A DNA stretch of 50,240 nt from Campylobacterales bacterium (GCA_024280035.1 JAJRQV010000003.1:1-50240); one strand, 5' to 3'; shown: positions 17,562-27,892, counted from the stretch's first letter. Numbers and translations are program-made. Notes: generated by a model not told the origin, from the sequence alone.

Positions 17562-19897
17562 ATGCTAACCATTCTTCCTACCTCAAGAGCCATACGCTCA
17601 GTTATCTTAAAAGAACAAAATCATGATAAGTTTTTACCATCTTATATTACTATGTCAGAGTTTCTACAACGTGTTTTAGTAGTTGATAATTATCAGCGTG
17701 TTGATGATGATACACGAACACTTACACTTTTAGAAGCTTCTGATTTTAAAAACTTTGCAAGCTTACAAATAGAAAGAAACTTTTTTACCTTTACCCAAAA
17801 TTCTTCGTATATATTTCGTTTTTTTGAAGAGTTAAGTGGTGAGTTAGTAGACATTAATGAGCTCTCTTTAGCTGATACTTATGGAGACTATGAAGAGCAT
17901 ATAGAAATCTTACAAGAACTCTATTTTCGTTATAAACAATTGTGTGATGAGAAAAAGATTTTAGACCCCATTTTTTTACCTAAGATGTACAGACTTAATG
18001 AGGTTTATATACAATCACAAGAAGAGATTTTACTTGTACTTGAAGGTTATTTAACAAATTTTGAGTTAGAAGTATTGCAAAAATGTGCGCAACTTGTACC
18101 CTTTAAATTACGTTTTTATGCGAACCAATTCAATCTGAAGATGCAAGAGAAATTTGTAGATTTAGGCATTAATTTGGTACCTGATAAAAATCAAATTATT
18201 AATTTAAGTACACTCCGTATTGAAGCATCTAATTTTGTAAAATCTAATGCTATTGTTGAGTGTGAGAGTTTTTCCCAAGGTCTCTTGCAAGTGGCTTTTA
18301 TAAAGCAAAAAGTAAATGCTTTTATAAGTAAAGGAATAGAAGCTGAAAAAATTGCTGTTATCTTACCAAATGAGAATTTTGCTCAACACCTAAAACGTTT
18401 TGATGAGAAATGGAATTTTAACTTTGCTATGGGAGAGAGTTTACAAAGTAGTACGTTTATACTCTCTTTGAGTGCAGTTACTCAATATTTAGATAATCAA
18501 ACAGTACAAAACAGAAGTCGTCTTAATCGTATGGGTATTGAACTCTTAGACGCCTTTTCATCTGTGTATAAACAAGAGATTGAAACTATTGATTTTCGTT
18601 CTTGTTTAGAGATTTTTATCGCTAAAGAATCGAATAAAACAATCTTAAAAATTATAAATGAAGAGCTTTTTTATTTTGAAAAACTTTTGCCTATTTTAGA
18701 AGGAAGTTCTTTTAAGACGGCACTTCATCTTTTTATGAACCGTATTAAAAATAGAAGTCTTGATGATGTTCGAGGTGGAAAGAGTACGGTTATGGGTGTA
18801 CTTGAAACACGTAGTGTAAGTTTTGATGGGGTGATAGTTGTGGACTTTAATGAAGGTACAGTACCTCGTAGAAGTGAGAAAGATCTATTTTTAAATTCGG
18901 CAACAAGAGTTAAGGCAGGGCTTCCTGGAGCAAGTGATAGGCAAGCCCTACAAAAACTCTATTATAATAATTTATTCTTACGCGCAAAAGAGGTTGCTAT
19001 TTCGTATGTAAATTCAGCTGAGGCACTTCCTTCTCGTTTTTTAATGCAGTTAGGTATTGAAACTCATCAGCAATTTGATGAGTTAGATTATTCACAGATT
19101 TTATTTCAAAATCATGTACAGATAAGACGTGAAGAAGAAAAGATTGAATACGATTATGATTTTACTTCACGCACACTATCTGCAACAGGTTTAAAAAGTT
19201 TTCTAACATGTAAACGGAAATATTATCATTACTATATTCAAGGTTTAAAAGAACATGATATTGAGTTAGACCTCCCCAAAGAACATGAAATAGGAAATGC
19301 CTTGCACGACGCTCTAAGAGATGTGTATATGAAAAAGAGTCGTTTCACAGATAAAAGTGAACTGAGTAAGGAGATATCCCTTGCCTTAGAAGAAAATTCT
19401 GCTGATAATATCTTAACTAAGTACCAACATAAGCTCTGAATGCAACAGTTAGAACCATTTATAGATAATGAGATAAAACGCTTTAAAGACACAGAAATAA
19501 GGGCGTGTGAGTTGGAACTGTCTAAAAAGGTTAATGGTATTACAATAGGTGGAAAGATAGATAGACTTGATAATACTGTGGAGGGTTTAGAGGTTTTAGA
19601 TTATAAGTCTGGCTCTTATCCAAAATATAACCCTAAAAGTGTTGAAAAGGCGACAGATTTTCAACTAGAATTTTATTATCTTTTAGCACAAAATGAGGGA
19701 GAGGTTAATGCCTGTGGGTATTATGATCTAAAACAGGGGAGATTATTAATGAAGACCTACTTGAGACAAAACTTGAACTTTTAAAAGAGCATCTTGCAAG
19801 ATTAAAAGAAACAAAACGTTTTAACTTTGAAAAAACAGAAGTCTTAAAAGATTGTCAATTCTGTCCGTATACCTATCTTTGCGGGAGGGAGAAATAA
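17562..19897 (+). pseudogene. addB: AddB-type helicase-nuclease subunit, interrupted by a stop and a frameshift
   Basis: AddB of the AddAB double-strand-break repair complex: an inactive helicase-like region (about 1-500) and a C-terminal PD-(D/E)XK nuclease. The frame is broken twice. A TGA at 19437-19439 interrupts ...KYQHKL before MQQLEPF in the same frame. A one-base loss in a G-run (GGGG at 19736-19739) then shifts the frame: adding one G restores GEIINEDLLETKLELL... to the end at 19897. All motifs survive: the first Fe-S cysteine in SFLTCKRKYYHYY, the nuclease residues GKIDRLDN and LDYKSG, and the cysteines in CQFCPYTYLC. The ATG at 17562 (after AGGTG) is preferred over GTG 17556. The stop overlaps the addA start (TAATG). 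Either recent inactivation or sequence errors; the part after the TGA would be lost if translated as given. Confidence 0.8.
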
Positions 19898-22602
19898 TGT
19901 TTATAGACTTTCATGCTTATGAGGCGAGTGCGGGATCAGGAAAAACCTTCTCTTTAGTTGTTCGTTACTTAAGTCTTCTTTTTTCAGGAGAAAAAGCAGA
20001 TAAAATTTTAGCCTTAACCTTTACCAATAAAGCTGCTAACGAGATGCAAGAGCGGATTATCAATACCTTAATAGATTTAGAAAACAAGGGTGAACTTAAT
20101 GAAATTGCTAAAATCCTTGAGTCCAGTAAAGAGGAGATTCTTTTACAAAGACAAGAGGTTTTACAAGAGCTTTTAAATGCAGAGACTAAGGTAATGACCT
20201 TAGATAAATTTTTTGCAAAAATTCTTAGAAAATTTTCACTTCATGCTGGGCTTATGCCAAACTTTTCTACCTTTGAGTCTCAACATGAACTCAAAGTAAT
20301 GGCAAGATTTTTGACCTTAGTAAAGGTTCAAGGAAAAGAAAAAACCTTAATTTCTCTCTCTCTTTTAGCATCAAAACGATTGACAGGGATTTTCTCTTTG
20401 CTTAATGAATTGTATGCCAAAAAGAATGAGATGAATGCCTTAAGTTTTAAAAGTGAAGACTTTTATGTTCATGAACATATTGTTATGCAAAATATGAAAG
20501 AACTAGAAGCCCTTTTTATGGCAACAGATTTGAATACGAATGCTAAAAAAACAATGCGGGTTGACAATATTGATGCACTGATGAAGAGGTCATGGATAGA
20601 AAAAGATAGTTTGGAATATTGGCAATATAAAAAGTTTTTTCAACCGCGAATGGATGAACTTTTATTTGAGATTAAAGAACATCTATTTTATTACATGAGA
20701 GCAAAAGAGGCGCATTTTTTTCATGAACTTTTTTCCCTTTTAGATATTTATATAGAAGCAAAGATGATGGTAGCAAAAGAGGATGAAGAACTCTCTTTTG
20801 ATGATATTACTTATTTGGTATTTTACCTACTTAAAGAGCGTGTAGACTCTGAGTTTTTATATTTTCGTTTAGATGCAAGAATTAATCATATGTTACTGGA
20901 TGAGTTTCAAGATACTTCTGCAGTACAGTTTGAAATTTTACGTCCCTTGATTGAAGAGATGATTTCAGGAAAAGGTTCAAAAGAACGTTCTTCCCTTTTT
21001 CTTGTGGGTGATGTAAAACAGTCTATTTATCGCTTTCGTGGGGGTAAAAAAGAGCTGTTTTATGCTGTTACTGAGCATTTTGATGTAAAGGTTGATCAAC
21101 TTGAAACGAACTACAGAAGTGAAAAAGAGGTAGTAGAGTTTGTTAATAGAACCTTCCTTGAAAAGATTAAAGGTTATGCCCATCAAAAGGTGAAAGACGG
21201 AGCTACTGAAGGCTATGTTGAAGTGATTTATTCAGAAGAGATTCTAGAAAAAATGTTAGAGCTTGTAAAAAGACTTATTGAACAAGGTGCTGAACTAAAT
21301 GAGATTGCTATTCTTACAGCAACTAATGCTAATGGAGCTTCAGTTCAAGAACTTTTACAAGCCCAAAATATTGATGTAGTGACAGAAACAAATTCAAAAC
21401 TTATCCATCAAAAACCTATTGAAGCCTTGATTGAGTATTTGAAATATTCATACTTTCATAAGGAGATTTATGCCCGAAACTTTTTTTCTTTAATTGGACA
21501 AGAACCTACAAAACTTTATGGCTGTGATGTAGACTCAAGTGATTTAGTATATGAGTTAAAGAAGGTGATTAAGAAGTACAAGATTTATGATAAGGACATG
21601 AATATTTTAAGTTTCTTAGATAAACTCTCACACTACAAAGATATTGAAGCCTTTTTATATGAGTACGAACGTCTTGATGCGAGTTCTGCGCAAAAAGAGC
21701 TTACGGGGGTACGTGTCTTAACTGTACATAAATCAAAAGGTTTAGAATATGAACATGTGATTGTTCTTGACCGATTAAACAAGGCATCTGCGGATAAAAG
21801 CCCAATAATATATGAGTATGATGGGATTCATTTAGAAAATATTTATCTTCGTATGAGTAAACGTACTTCTTTAGATGAAGCCTATAACTTAGCCCTTGAA
21901 AAATAGAAAAAACTTTCTAAAGAAGATGAACTTAATGCTCTTTATGTTGCTTTTACTCGTGCAAAAGAGACCCTATTTATTATTCAAAAAGAGAAAAACT
22001 CTAAATTTGAAGACCTAAATCTTAGTGAAGAGTCTTACGGAAATTTAAAACTAAAAATCAAAAATAAGAAACCAGAAATTAAGTACAAAAAAATGGAGTT
22101 TCAAGAAAGATATTATGGTAGCCAAGATGACCTGCTAAGTGTAGTGGAGAATGAAGATTTAGATTATAAGGCGATTGAGTTTGGACTTGCCTTACATTAT
22201 ACCTTAGAGATGATGGAGACTTTTGAAGAAGAGAAAATTGAACTGGCCGTAAGTAGTACTCAAAATCGGTATGGGGCTGTTCTTGAAGAGAGAGAGTTTA
22301 CAGATATTAAAAATAGAATAGCTAGGTTAATACAAAATACACCGTTCCAAGAACTCTGTTTAGGAAAAATCTATAAAGAAAAAGCTATCTCTTTTGAGCA
22401 AAAATTGCGTTATATTGACCTTCTTATAGAAAAAGAAGATAGCTGGATAATTATTGATTATAAGTCTGCAATGCGGCATACCTCGTCTCATTTAAAACAG
22501 GTAGATTTTTATAAAAAAGCAATTTCTAAAATTACAGGGCAAAAAGTAAGTGCTTATATCGCTTATCTTTTAGAAGATGATATAAAACTTATTGAGGTTT
22601 AA
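19897..22602 (+). pseudogene. addA: AddA-type helicase-nuclease subunit with an in-frame TAG
   Basis: UvrD-like helicase plus nuclease subunit of AddAB (RecBCD-like) for resection at double-strand breaks. Helicase motifs in order: ASAGSGKTFSL (residues 10-20), the AxTFTNKAA motif, LLDEFQDTS, VGDVKQSIYRFRGG, TNYRSEKEV, LTVHKSKGLEYEHVIV and, after the stop, NALYVAFTRAKE. The C-terminal nuclease has YIDLLIEKED and IIDYKSA. A TAG at 21904-21906 (codon 670) ends the first part; the same frame continues to TAA at 22602 with clear homology. The true start is the ATG at 19897 after GGGAGGGAG, not the upstream TTG of the same frame inside addB. A truncated protein would lack helicase motif VI and the nuclease, so it should be inactive unless the TAG is misread or is a sequencing error. 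Confidence 0.8.
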
Positions 22603-22784
22603 GTCTAATCTTTTGATTTCTTGCAAAGTACCTATAGCAGGTATATAATAAGGAATAATGCAATAAATAATAATATGCTATAGTTTGGTATTAGATTAGA
22701 TAAGGCAACAATTAAAATTATATTTACTTATTATTCACCTTAAAACAGTACACTCCGCGAAGTTTTTTTAAAAAAGGGGAAAAA

Positions 22785-24020
22785 ATGAAAAAGAACTTGA
22801 TTACATTAGGTTCTATCTTAATTATGGCAACAAATGCGTATGCTTTAGATAAGGTTAGAATAAGTGGGTATGCAACAGCAGCCGGTGGTTATATATCAGA
22901 CAGAACTGTGGGAGCATCTACTTTTGCTCCAGCACCAGGGCATGATGGTTATACACAAGAAGATATTAAATTTCAACCTGATTCTGTTGCCGGTTTACAA
23001 GTAAGTTCTCGTATTGCAGATAATATGACGGTAACGGTACAACTTGTGGCGCAGTTTGATAATGAGCAGGGTGCAGTTGAATTAGACTGGGCATATATGA
23101 ATTATGAGTTAACAGATGATTTAATTATTCAAGCAGGGCGTTTTGTACCTCAGCTTTTTTTATATTCTAACACAGTAAATGTTGGTTTTACTTATTTATG
23201 GATTACGCCTCCTTCAGAAGTATATGATCAAGCTCCAATGCGATATACAGATGGGGTTAACTTTTTATTAGATCATACCTTTTCAAATGATGTAACGGTT
23301 GAAGCCAGTCTTTATGCTTCAAATGTATCTCAAGATATTAACTTCGCTGGGCAATTGTTCCCTTCTAAGTTTGAAAACTTTGTTGGTGGATCAGCAAGTA
23401 TTAGTAATGAATATATTAAATTACGTGCTGCTTATGTGCAAACAGATATGAGTTCAACTTTAAATGGTGCAACACCTGCTGCTTCTTTCTTAGCAACAGC
23501 AGGTAATTTAACTAACCCTGGATTAGATAATATTGAAGGTATTAAAGCAGACGGTGCTAAAGGAAAATTTAGTACAGTTGGTTTAACAATTGATGCTGCA
23601 GATATTATTGTAGTAGGTGAATATACCGTTCGTAATATTAAAGACAGTATTGTTACAGAAGATACAATCTCATATTATGGAACCTTAGGGTACAGAATAG
23701 GTGATTTTACACCGCATATTACTTACTCAGTACTAGAAACAGATTTTAAAGATTCAAATGAGCCTGTTTTTTTACTTGACCCAATTGCGGGAACATCTAC
23801 TCAAGTAGGAACTGTTGGTGGTATTAGATCATCTATTTCAACAGATACTGAGACTGTAATTGTAGGTTTAAGATATGAGATTAACTCAAAAGCTGCCTTA
23901 AAATTTGAGTATCAAAATATAAATGCATCTCCTCAAGAGATTAATGCTCCAATATTTTTCTCAACACGAGAAGATTCAAGTGCTAATTTATATAAAATTG
24001 CACTTAGTGTAATCTTTTAG
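22785..24020 (+). CDS. Outer-membrane porin-like beta-barrel protein
   Basis: A 411-residue protein with a signal peptide (1-20, ending NAYA) and alternating beta-strand sequence to the end, closing with a terminal strand KIALSVIF that has the C-terminal Phe used for outer-membrane insertion. The ELDWAYMNYELTDDLIIQAGRFVPQ segment is characteristic of Gram-negative porins. The substrate is unknown. It is followed at 9 bp by a small periplasmic binding-like protein, a pairing often met in this phylum. AAAAGGGGA precedes the ATG. The 182-bp upstream region contains inverted repeats (CTATAGCA/TGCTATAG; TCTAATC/GATTAGA) but no gene. Confidence 0.8.
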   Translation: MKKNLITLGSILIMATNAYALDKVRISGYATAAGGYISDRTVGASTFAPAPGHDGYTQEDIKFQPDSVAGLQVSSRIADNMTVTVQLVAQFDNEQGAVELDWAYMNYELTDDLIIQAGRFVPQLFLYSNTVNVGFTYLWITPPSEVYDQAPMRYTDGVNFLLDHTFSNDVTVEASLYASNVSQDINFAGQLFPSKFENFVGGSASISNEYIKLRAAYVQTDMSSTLNGATPAASFLATAGNLTNPGLDNIEGIKADGAKGKFSTVGLTIDAADIIVVGEYTVRNIKDSIVTEDTISYYGTLGYRIGDFTPHITYSVLETDFKDSNEPVFLLDPIAGTSTQVGTVGGIRSSISTDTETVIVGLRYEINSKAALKFEYQNINASPQEINAPIFFSTREDSSANLYKIALSVIF

Positions 24021-24029
24021 GCGGTTGAT

Positions 24030-24437
24030 ATGAAATATATATTATTAAGTTTATTATTTTTAAGCACTCTTTTTGCTGACATTGTTGTTATTGTAAATTC
24101 TGAGTCTAAGGTTGAAACTCTAAATGATGATTATACAAAAATGGTCTTTATGAAAAAAATCAAAAGATTACCAAGCGGTGAGGTTTTAATACCACTTGAC
24201 CATAACTCTGAATCAGAGATTTATAATAATTTTTATATGTCAGTAGCGAATAAAAACAAAAGTAGAATGAGTAAGTATTGGGCTAAGCGTGTCTTTACGG
24301 GCAAGGGTCAAGCTCCAGAAGTGCTTGCTTCTGATGAAGAAGTTATTAGAAGAGTAATGAACAATATCAATAGTGTTGGATATATTAATTCCGAATCTCT
24401 AGTTGATGGAGTTAAGGTTATTTATACGGTTAAATAA
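24030..24437 (+). CDS. Short periplasmic substrate-binding-like (PstS-like) protein
   Basis: A 135-residue exported protein with a signal peptide (MKYILLSLLFLSTLFA). It resembles the short phosphate-ABC-transporter-like substrate-binding proteins (PBP-like domain) that consist of only one lobe: IVVIVNSESKVETLNDDYTKMVFMKKIKRLPSGEVLIPLDH, then a region KSRMSKYWAKRVFTGKGQAPE and a C-terminal segment SVGYINSES. No permease or ATPase is nearby. It probably works with the porin upstream. It ends at a terminator (24441-24460). Confidence 0.7.
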   Translation: MKYILLSLLFLSTLFADIVVIVNSESKVETLNDDYTKMVFMKKIKRLPSGEVLIPLDHNSESEIYNNFYMSVANKNKSRMSKYWAKRVFTGKGQAPEVLASDEEVIRRVMNNINSVGYINSESLVDGVKVIYTVK

Positions 24438-24440
24438 AAT

Positions 24441-24460
24441 CAGGTCTTAGACCTGTTTTT
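24441..24460 (+). terminator. Terminator after the PstS-like gene
   Basis: CAGGTC-TTA-GACCTG followed by TTTTT: a compact 6-bp GC-containing stem and T-run, beginning three bases after the stop codon. Confidence 0.8.
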
Positions 24461-24462
24461 AT

Positions 24463-24508
24463 AATGATATTTAATTTGTAAAACAAGTTTTATAAATTAA
24501 ATATCATT
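24463..24508. repeat. Near-perfect 22-bp inverted repeat
   Basis: Arms 24463-24484 and 24487-24508 are complementary over 22 bp with a single G/T mismatch, separated by only two bases. The element is AT-rich and lies between the porin-operon terminator and the caspase-like gene. It may act as a second, bidirectional transcription stop, an operator, or a small mobile remnant; no target-site duplication is evident. Confidence 0.75.
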
Positions 24509-24548
24509 TCGTTCGAAAATATTTGGGAAGATATTAGGGGTGGGAATT

Positions 24549-26264
24549 GTGAAAATTATAGTGATTTTATGGCTGCTTGTTTTAGGTATTGAGGCTAAGA
24601 ACATTAGCTTAGCGGACATGAAAAAAGAACAAAGAGTTGCTTTTATTATAGAAAATACGGACTATGAAGGGGTGCTTAAGCCTAGGCTAATAGATAAGGT
24701 TAATGGGGTTAAGAAGTTTTTAGACAATAACGGTTTTAATGTTATATATCTAAGAAATGCTAATCGAGCAGAGACTATACGCAGCTTTAGAAGTTTTAAT
24801 GTTAAATTAAAAGAAGGTGGAATTGCTCTTTTTTATTTTAGAGGGCATTGTGTACAGTTGGCCGATAAAAATTACCTTTTACCTATAGATGTTCTTGAAC
24901 ATAAGGATAAAGGTGTTTCAAAAGTACTGACTATAAATGCAGTTTTAGCGGTTATGAATAAGGCAAATAGCCGAATGAATATGCTTATTATTGATAGTGT
25001 AGATAATAAAGAACTTTCAAAAGAACTCCATATCAAAAAAAAAGGATTGGCGAAATTAAGAGTTGAGCCAAACACAGATTTGATAATTTCAAGTAAGGTT
25101 AATTCAGTAAGAAGAAGCAGAAATTTTACCATACAACTTCAAAAAATATTTAGTGAAAAGGGTGTTTCTAATAGAGATGGTTTTACTAAATTTAAAAAAG
25201 AAAACAGCAAAGCTTATGTAAAACTCTCGCAAGAAGAATTTTATTTTAAGCTTCCTTCTAGACTTTTAAGTGCAGAAGATAAACTTTGGAAAAAAAGTTT
25301 AGCCTTGTCTTCACTTGCTTCGTTAAATGAATATCTTCAAAAATATCCTCATGGAAAATATAGATCTCAAGCTAGTAACTCTATTAAAAAGATTAAAACA
25401 AAAAATGCTGAACGTGAGGCTAAATCTAAAGAGATAGCTAAGATAAAGGAAATAGCTGATAAAAAATCTGCTCTTGAAGATGAGATTAAAAAGAAGCTTG
25501 AATTAGAACTTGTAAAAATTAATGAGGCTAAGAAAAAAGAGGATTTAGAAAAACTTCAAAAAGCCAAACAAGAAAAACCAGTTGAAAAGACGATAGTTGA
25601 GGTGAAAACTATTAAAAAACCCAAGATGTATAAACAAGCTTTTTATGTGGAACCTGAAATGGTAAAGCTTATTTCTACCCCAACTCGTAATAGCTTTTTT
25701 ATAGGGAAGTATGAGGTAAGCAATAAAGAATACAAGGCATTTGTCCAAGCAACACAAAATAATAAGAATTATTTAAGATATGATAGACGAGCAGATGAGC
25801 CTGTTGTTAATGTGAGCTTTGAAGAAGCAAAAGAGTATGCTCAGTGGTTAAGTGCGATGAGTGGTAAAAAGTATAATCTTCCAATAGAAGCGCAATGGGA
25901 ATATGCGGCAAGAGCGGGTTCAGATACAAATTATTTTTGGGGAAACAAAGATGTTAGTATGAAAAAAGCATATTGGCTTCAAGGTAGAGCAAATAATGCC
26001 CATTTGTATGCGTGGATGAAAAGTAACTCAGAAAATGAAGTTCATAACATTGGTGAAAAAGAGCAAAACCCGTGGGGATTGTATGATATTTATGGAAATG
26101 TAAGTGAATGGTGCATTAATACAGACAGTAGTGATGGAAAACAAGCTCTTCGTGGAGGGTCTTTTTTATCAGATACTATGGGAATTCGATCACGTTCAAA
26201 GGTGTATAAAGATGAATTATATAAGAGTAAAGATATTGGTTTTAGACTGGTGAAGGAGATATAG
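24549..26264 (+). CDS. Secreted caspase-like (pseudo-enzyme) protein fused to an FGE/SUMF-type domain
   Basis: A protein of about 571 residues: a signal peptide (IILVILW-type hydrophobic stretch, residues 1-16), a peptidase C14 caspase-like domain (about 27-235), a Lys/Glu-rich coiled coil (about 285-350), and a C-terminal formylglycine-generating-enzyme/SUMF1-like domain (about 365-571; FFIGKYEVSNKEYKAF, LPIEAQWEYAARAGS, WGLYDIYGNVSEWC, LRGGSFL). The catalytic His of the caspase is kept in FYFRGHCVQ, but the Cys expected in the DACRN motif is replaced (LIIDSVDNK; Val codon at 24999-25001), so proteolysis is unlikely. I choose the GTG at 24549, which follows AGGGG and starts the signal peptide; the frame also opens with GTG 24540. 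A paralogue follows directly. Role unknown; scaffold or binding functions in the periplasm are possible. Confidence 0.75.
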   Translation: MKIIVILWLLVLGIEAKNISLADMKKEQRVAFIIENTDYEGVLKPRLIDKVNGVKKFLDNNGFNVIYLRNANRAETIRSFRSFNVKLKEGGIALFYFRGHCVQLADKNYLLPIDVLEHKDKGVSKVLTINAVLAVMNKANSRMNMLIIDSVDNKELSKELHIKKKGLAKLRVEPNTDLIISSKVNSVRRSRNFTIQLQKIFSEKGVSNRDGFTKFKKENSKAYVKLSQEEFYFKLPSRLLSAEDKLWKKSLALSSLASLNEYLQKYPHGKYRSQASNSIKKIKTKNAEREAKSKEIAKIKEIADKKSALEDEIKKKLELELVKINEAKKKEDLEKLQKAKQEKPVEKTIVEVKTIKKPKMYKQAFYVEPEMVKLISTPTRNSFFIGKYEVSNKEYKAFVQATQNNKNYLRYDRRADEPVVNVSFEEAKEYAQWLSAMSGKKYNLPIEAQWEYAARAGSDTNYFWGNKDVSMKKAYWLQGRANNAHLYAWMKSNSENEVHNIGEKEQNPWGLYDIYGNVSEWCINTDSSDGKQALRGGSFLSDTMGIRSRSKVYKDELYKSKDIGFRLVKEI

Positions 26265-27892
26265 ATGAGACTGTTTTTAATAGTATGCCTTATGTTTACA
26301 TTTTCTTTAGAAGCACAAATAAGTTTAAAACTTATGCAAAAAGAAAAACGTGTTGCTTTGGTCATAGTAAATGATAAATACCAAGGATTGAAAAAAATAC
26401 GGCTATTTATGGAAAAAATAGTATTAATAAGTTTTTGAAAAGTAGTGGCTTTGAAACAATATATTTAAGAAATGCCAGTAGAACTCAAATGATTAAAGCA
26501 TTACGAAAATTTAGAGATACCTTAACGAAAAAGTCAATTGCCCTATTTTATTATAGTGGGCATAGTATTCAGATTAAGGGTAAAAATTATTTACTACCAA
26601 TAGATACGCTAAATGATTCTAAAGATCCTAGCAAAATGAAAATAGAGTTACAAGCAATCTTAAATGTTATGGAGAGGTTTTCAAGTCGTAAAAACATGGT
26701 TCTAATTGATAACATAGATAACCGAGTGCTAAGAAAAAAATTCGAGGTAAAAGAAATAGGTTTATCAAAAATAAAGGTACCTAAAAATACAGACCTTGTT
26801 GTCACAAATAAGCCAAACTCAATAAGCCTTTACTTAGGTAAAAGTGCTTTATCTACAGGTGTCTCAAATAAAGAGGGTTCTCATAGTTTTAAAAGTATTG
26901 ACCCAAAAGCGTATGTGAAATTATCAAAAAATACATTCTACTTTAGAGTGCCAAACAGTGTAAAAAAAGTTAAGCCAAAAGTATCTAAAGAGGATGTTTT
27001 ATGGGCAAGTACACTAAAAAAGAATACTTTATACGCTTACAAAACTTATCTAGTAGCTTTTCCATTAGGTAAACATATTACTGTAGCAAAAACAAATATA
27101 CAAGGTTTTGAGGCTAAAATTGAGCTTCAAAAGAAAATCGACTTGGCATTAAAAGAAAAGAAGTTACAAGAGTTAAAAAAACAAGAGATAGAGAAACAAC
27201 GTTTACGTACTAAGTTAGAGGCAAAGAAAAAAGAAAACTTATATATTGAGCCTGAAATGGTTAGAGTTTTTCCTGGAAAGTATAAAATGGGGTGTTCTAC
27301 ATGCTCTAACCGTAATGAAAGACCTCTTCATTATGTAAGTATTAAAGATATTTTTTCTATAGGAAAGTATGAGGTCAGTAATGCTGAATATAATAGTTAT
27401 TTACTTTCTATGAAAAAGCAAAAGAGTGATGCTGATAATGAGCTTCCTGTAGTTAATGTTTCTTGGGAAGATGCGAGTGCTTATGCCTTGTGGTTAAGTG
27501 AAAAAACAGGTAAAAAATATACATTACCAACTGAATCTCAATGGGAATATGCCAATAGAGCTGATAGCAAAACAAAATACTATTGTGGAAATCAAGGTTC
27601 AAAATCTGGAGCATATGCCTGGGGAAAAAATAATTCAGGTCTTGTCTTACATAAGATAGGTCAAAAAAAGCCAAATAAATGGGGTATATACGACCTCAGT
27701 GGAAATGTATCTGAATGGTGTATCGATGATTATCGTGCTGACTATACGCAAAAAAGCCATAATAAGCATAATAAGGTTGTTCGTGGAGGCTCCTTTTTAT
27801 CTATTTCAAAGGATTTAAGTGCAAGTCACCGATTTTTTAAACGCGATACTTCAAGGCATCAAGATATAGGTTTTAGATTAGTACAAAACTAA
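26265..27892 (+). pseudogene. Second caspase-like/FGE protein, two frameshifts near the 5' end
   Basis: A paralogue of the preceding gene, starting with ATG directly after its stop codon. The signal peptide (MRLFLIVCLMFTFSLEA) and ISLKLMQ are in one frame, KEKRVALVIVNDKYQGL in a second, and TAIYGKNSINKFLKSSG onward in a third, which stays open to TAA 27892 (485 residues from a TTG at 26435). Each shift is repaired by removing one A from an A6 run (26338-26343 and 26392-26397). The rest is well preserved: LFYYSGHSIQIKGKNYLLPID with the His, LIDNIDNR where the caspase Cys is again missing (Ile codon 26714-26716), and an FGE domain (FSIGKYEVSNAEYNSY, LPTESQWEYANRA, WGIYDLSGNVSEWC, VVRGGSFL). Either a recent pseudogene, homopolymer sequence errors, or slippage-dependent expression. 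Confidence 0.7.

Noticed and set aside
19437-19439. Selenocysteine (TGA) in addB
   Set aside because: No catalytic cysteine is expected here, the gene has a second frameshift, and no SECIS-like hairpin directly follows.
19736-19739. Programmed or phase-variable frameshift in addB
   Set aside because: The run has only four Gs, far shorter than the 8-12 G tracts used for phase variation in Campylobacter, and the upstream TGA would block expression anyway.
19852-19896. Upstream start for addA
   Set aside because: These codons are the out-of-frame reading of the addB C-terminus, and the ATG at 19897 has a strong ribosome site and overlaps the addB stop codon.
21904-21906. Pyrrolysine (TAG) in addA
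   Set aside because: Pyrrolysine is known mainly from methylamine methyltransferases, no pyl genes are seen, and the site is not a special position in AddA.
25545-25757. Antisense frame of 70 codons in the caspase-like gene
   Set aside because: Shadow of the Lys/Glu-rich coiled coil on the + strand; Phe/Leu-rich translation without start signal.
24549-27892. Diversity-generating retroelement target (FGE/C-type-lectin fold as variable protein)
   Set aside because: No reverse transcriptase gene and no template repeat similar to the FGE C-terminus is seen in the window.
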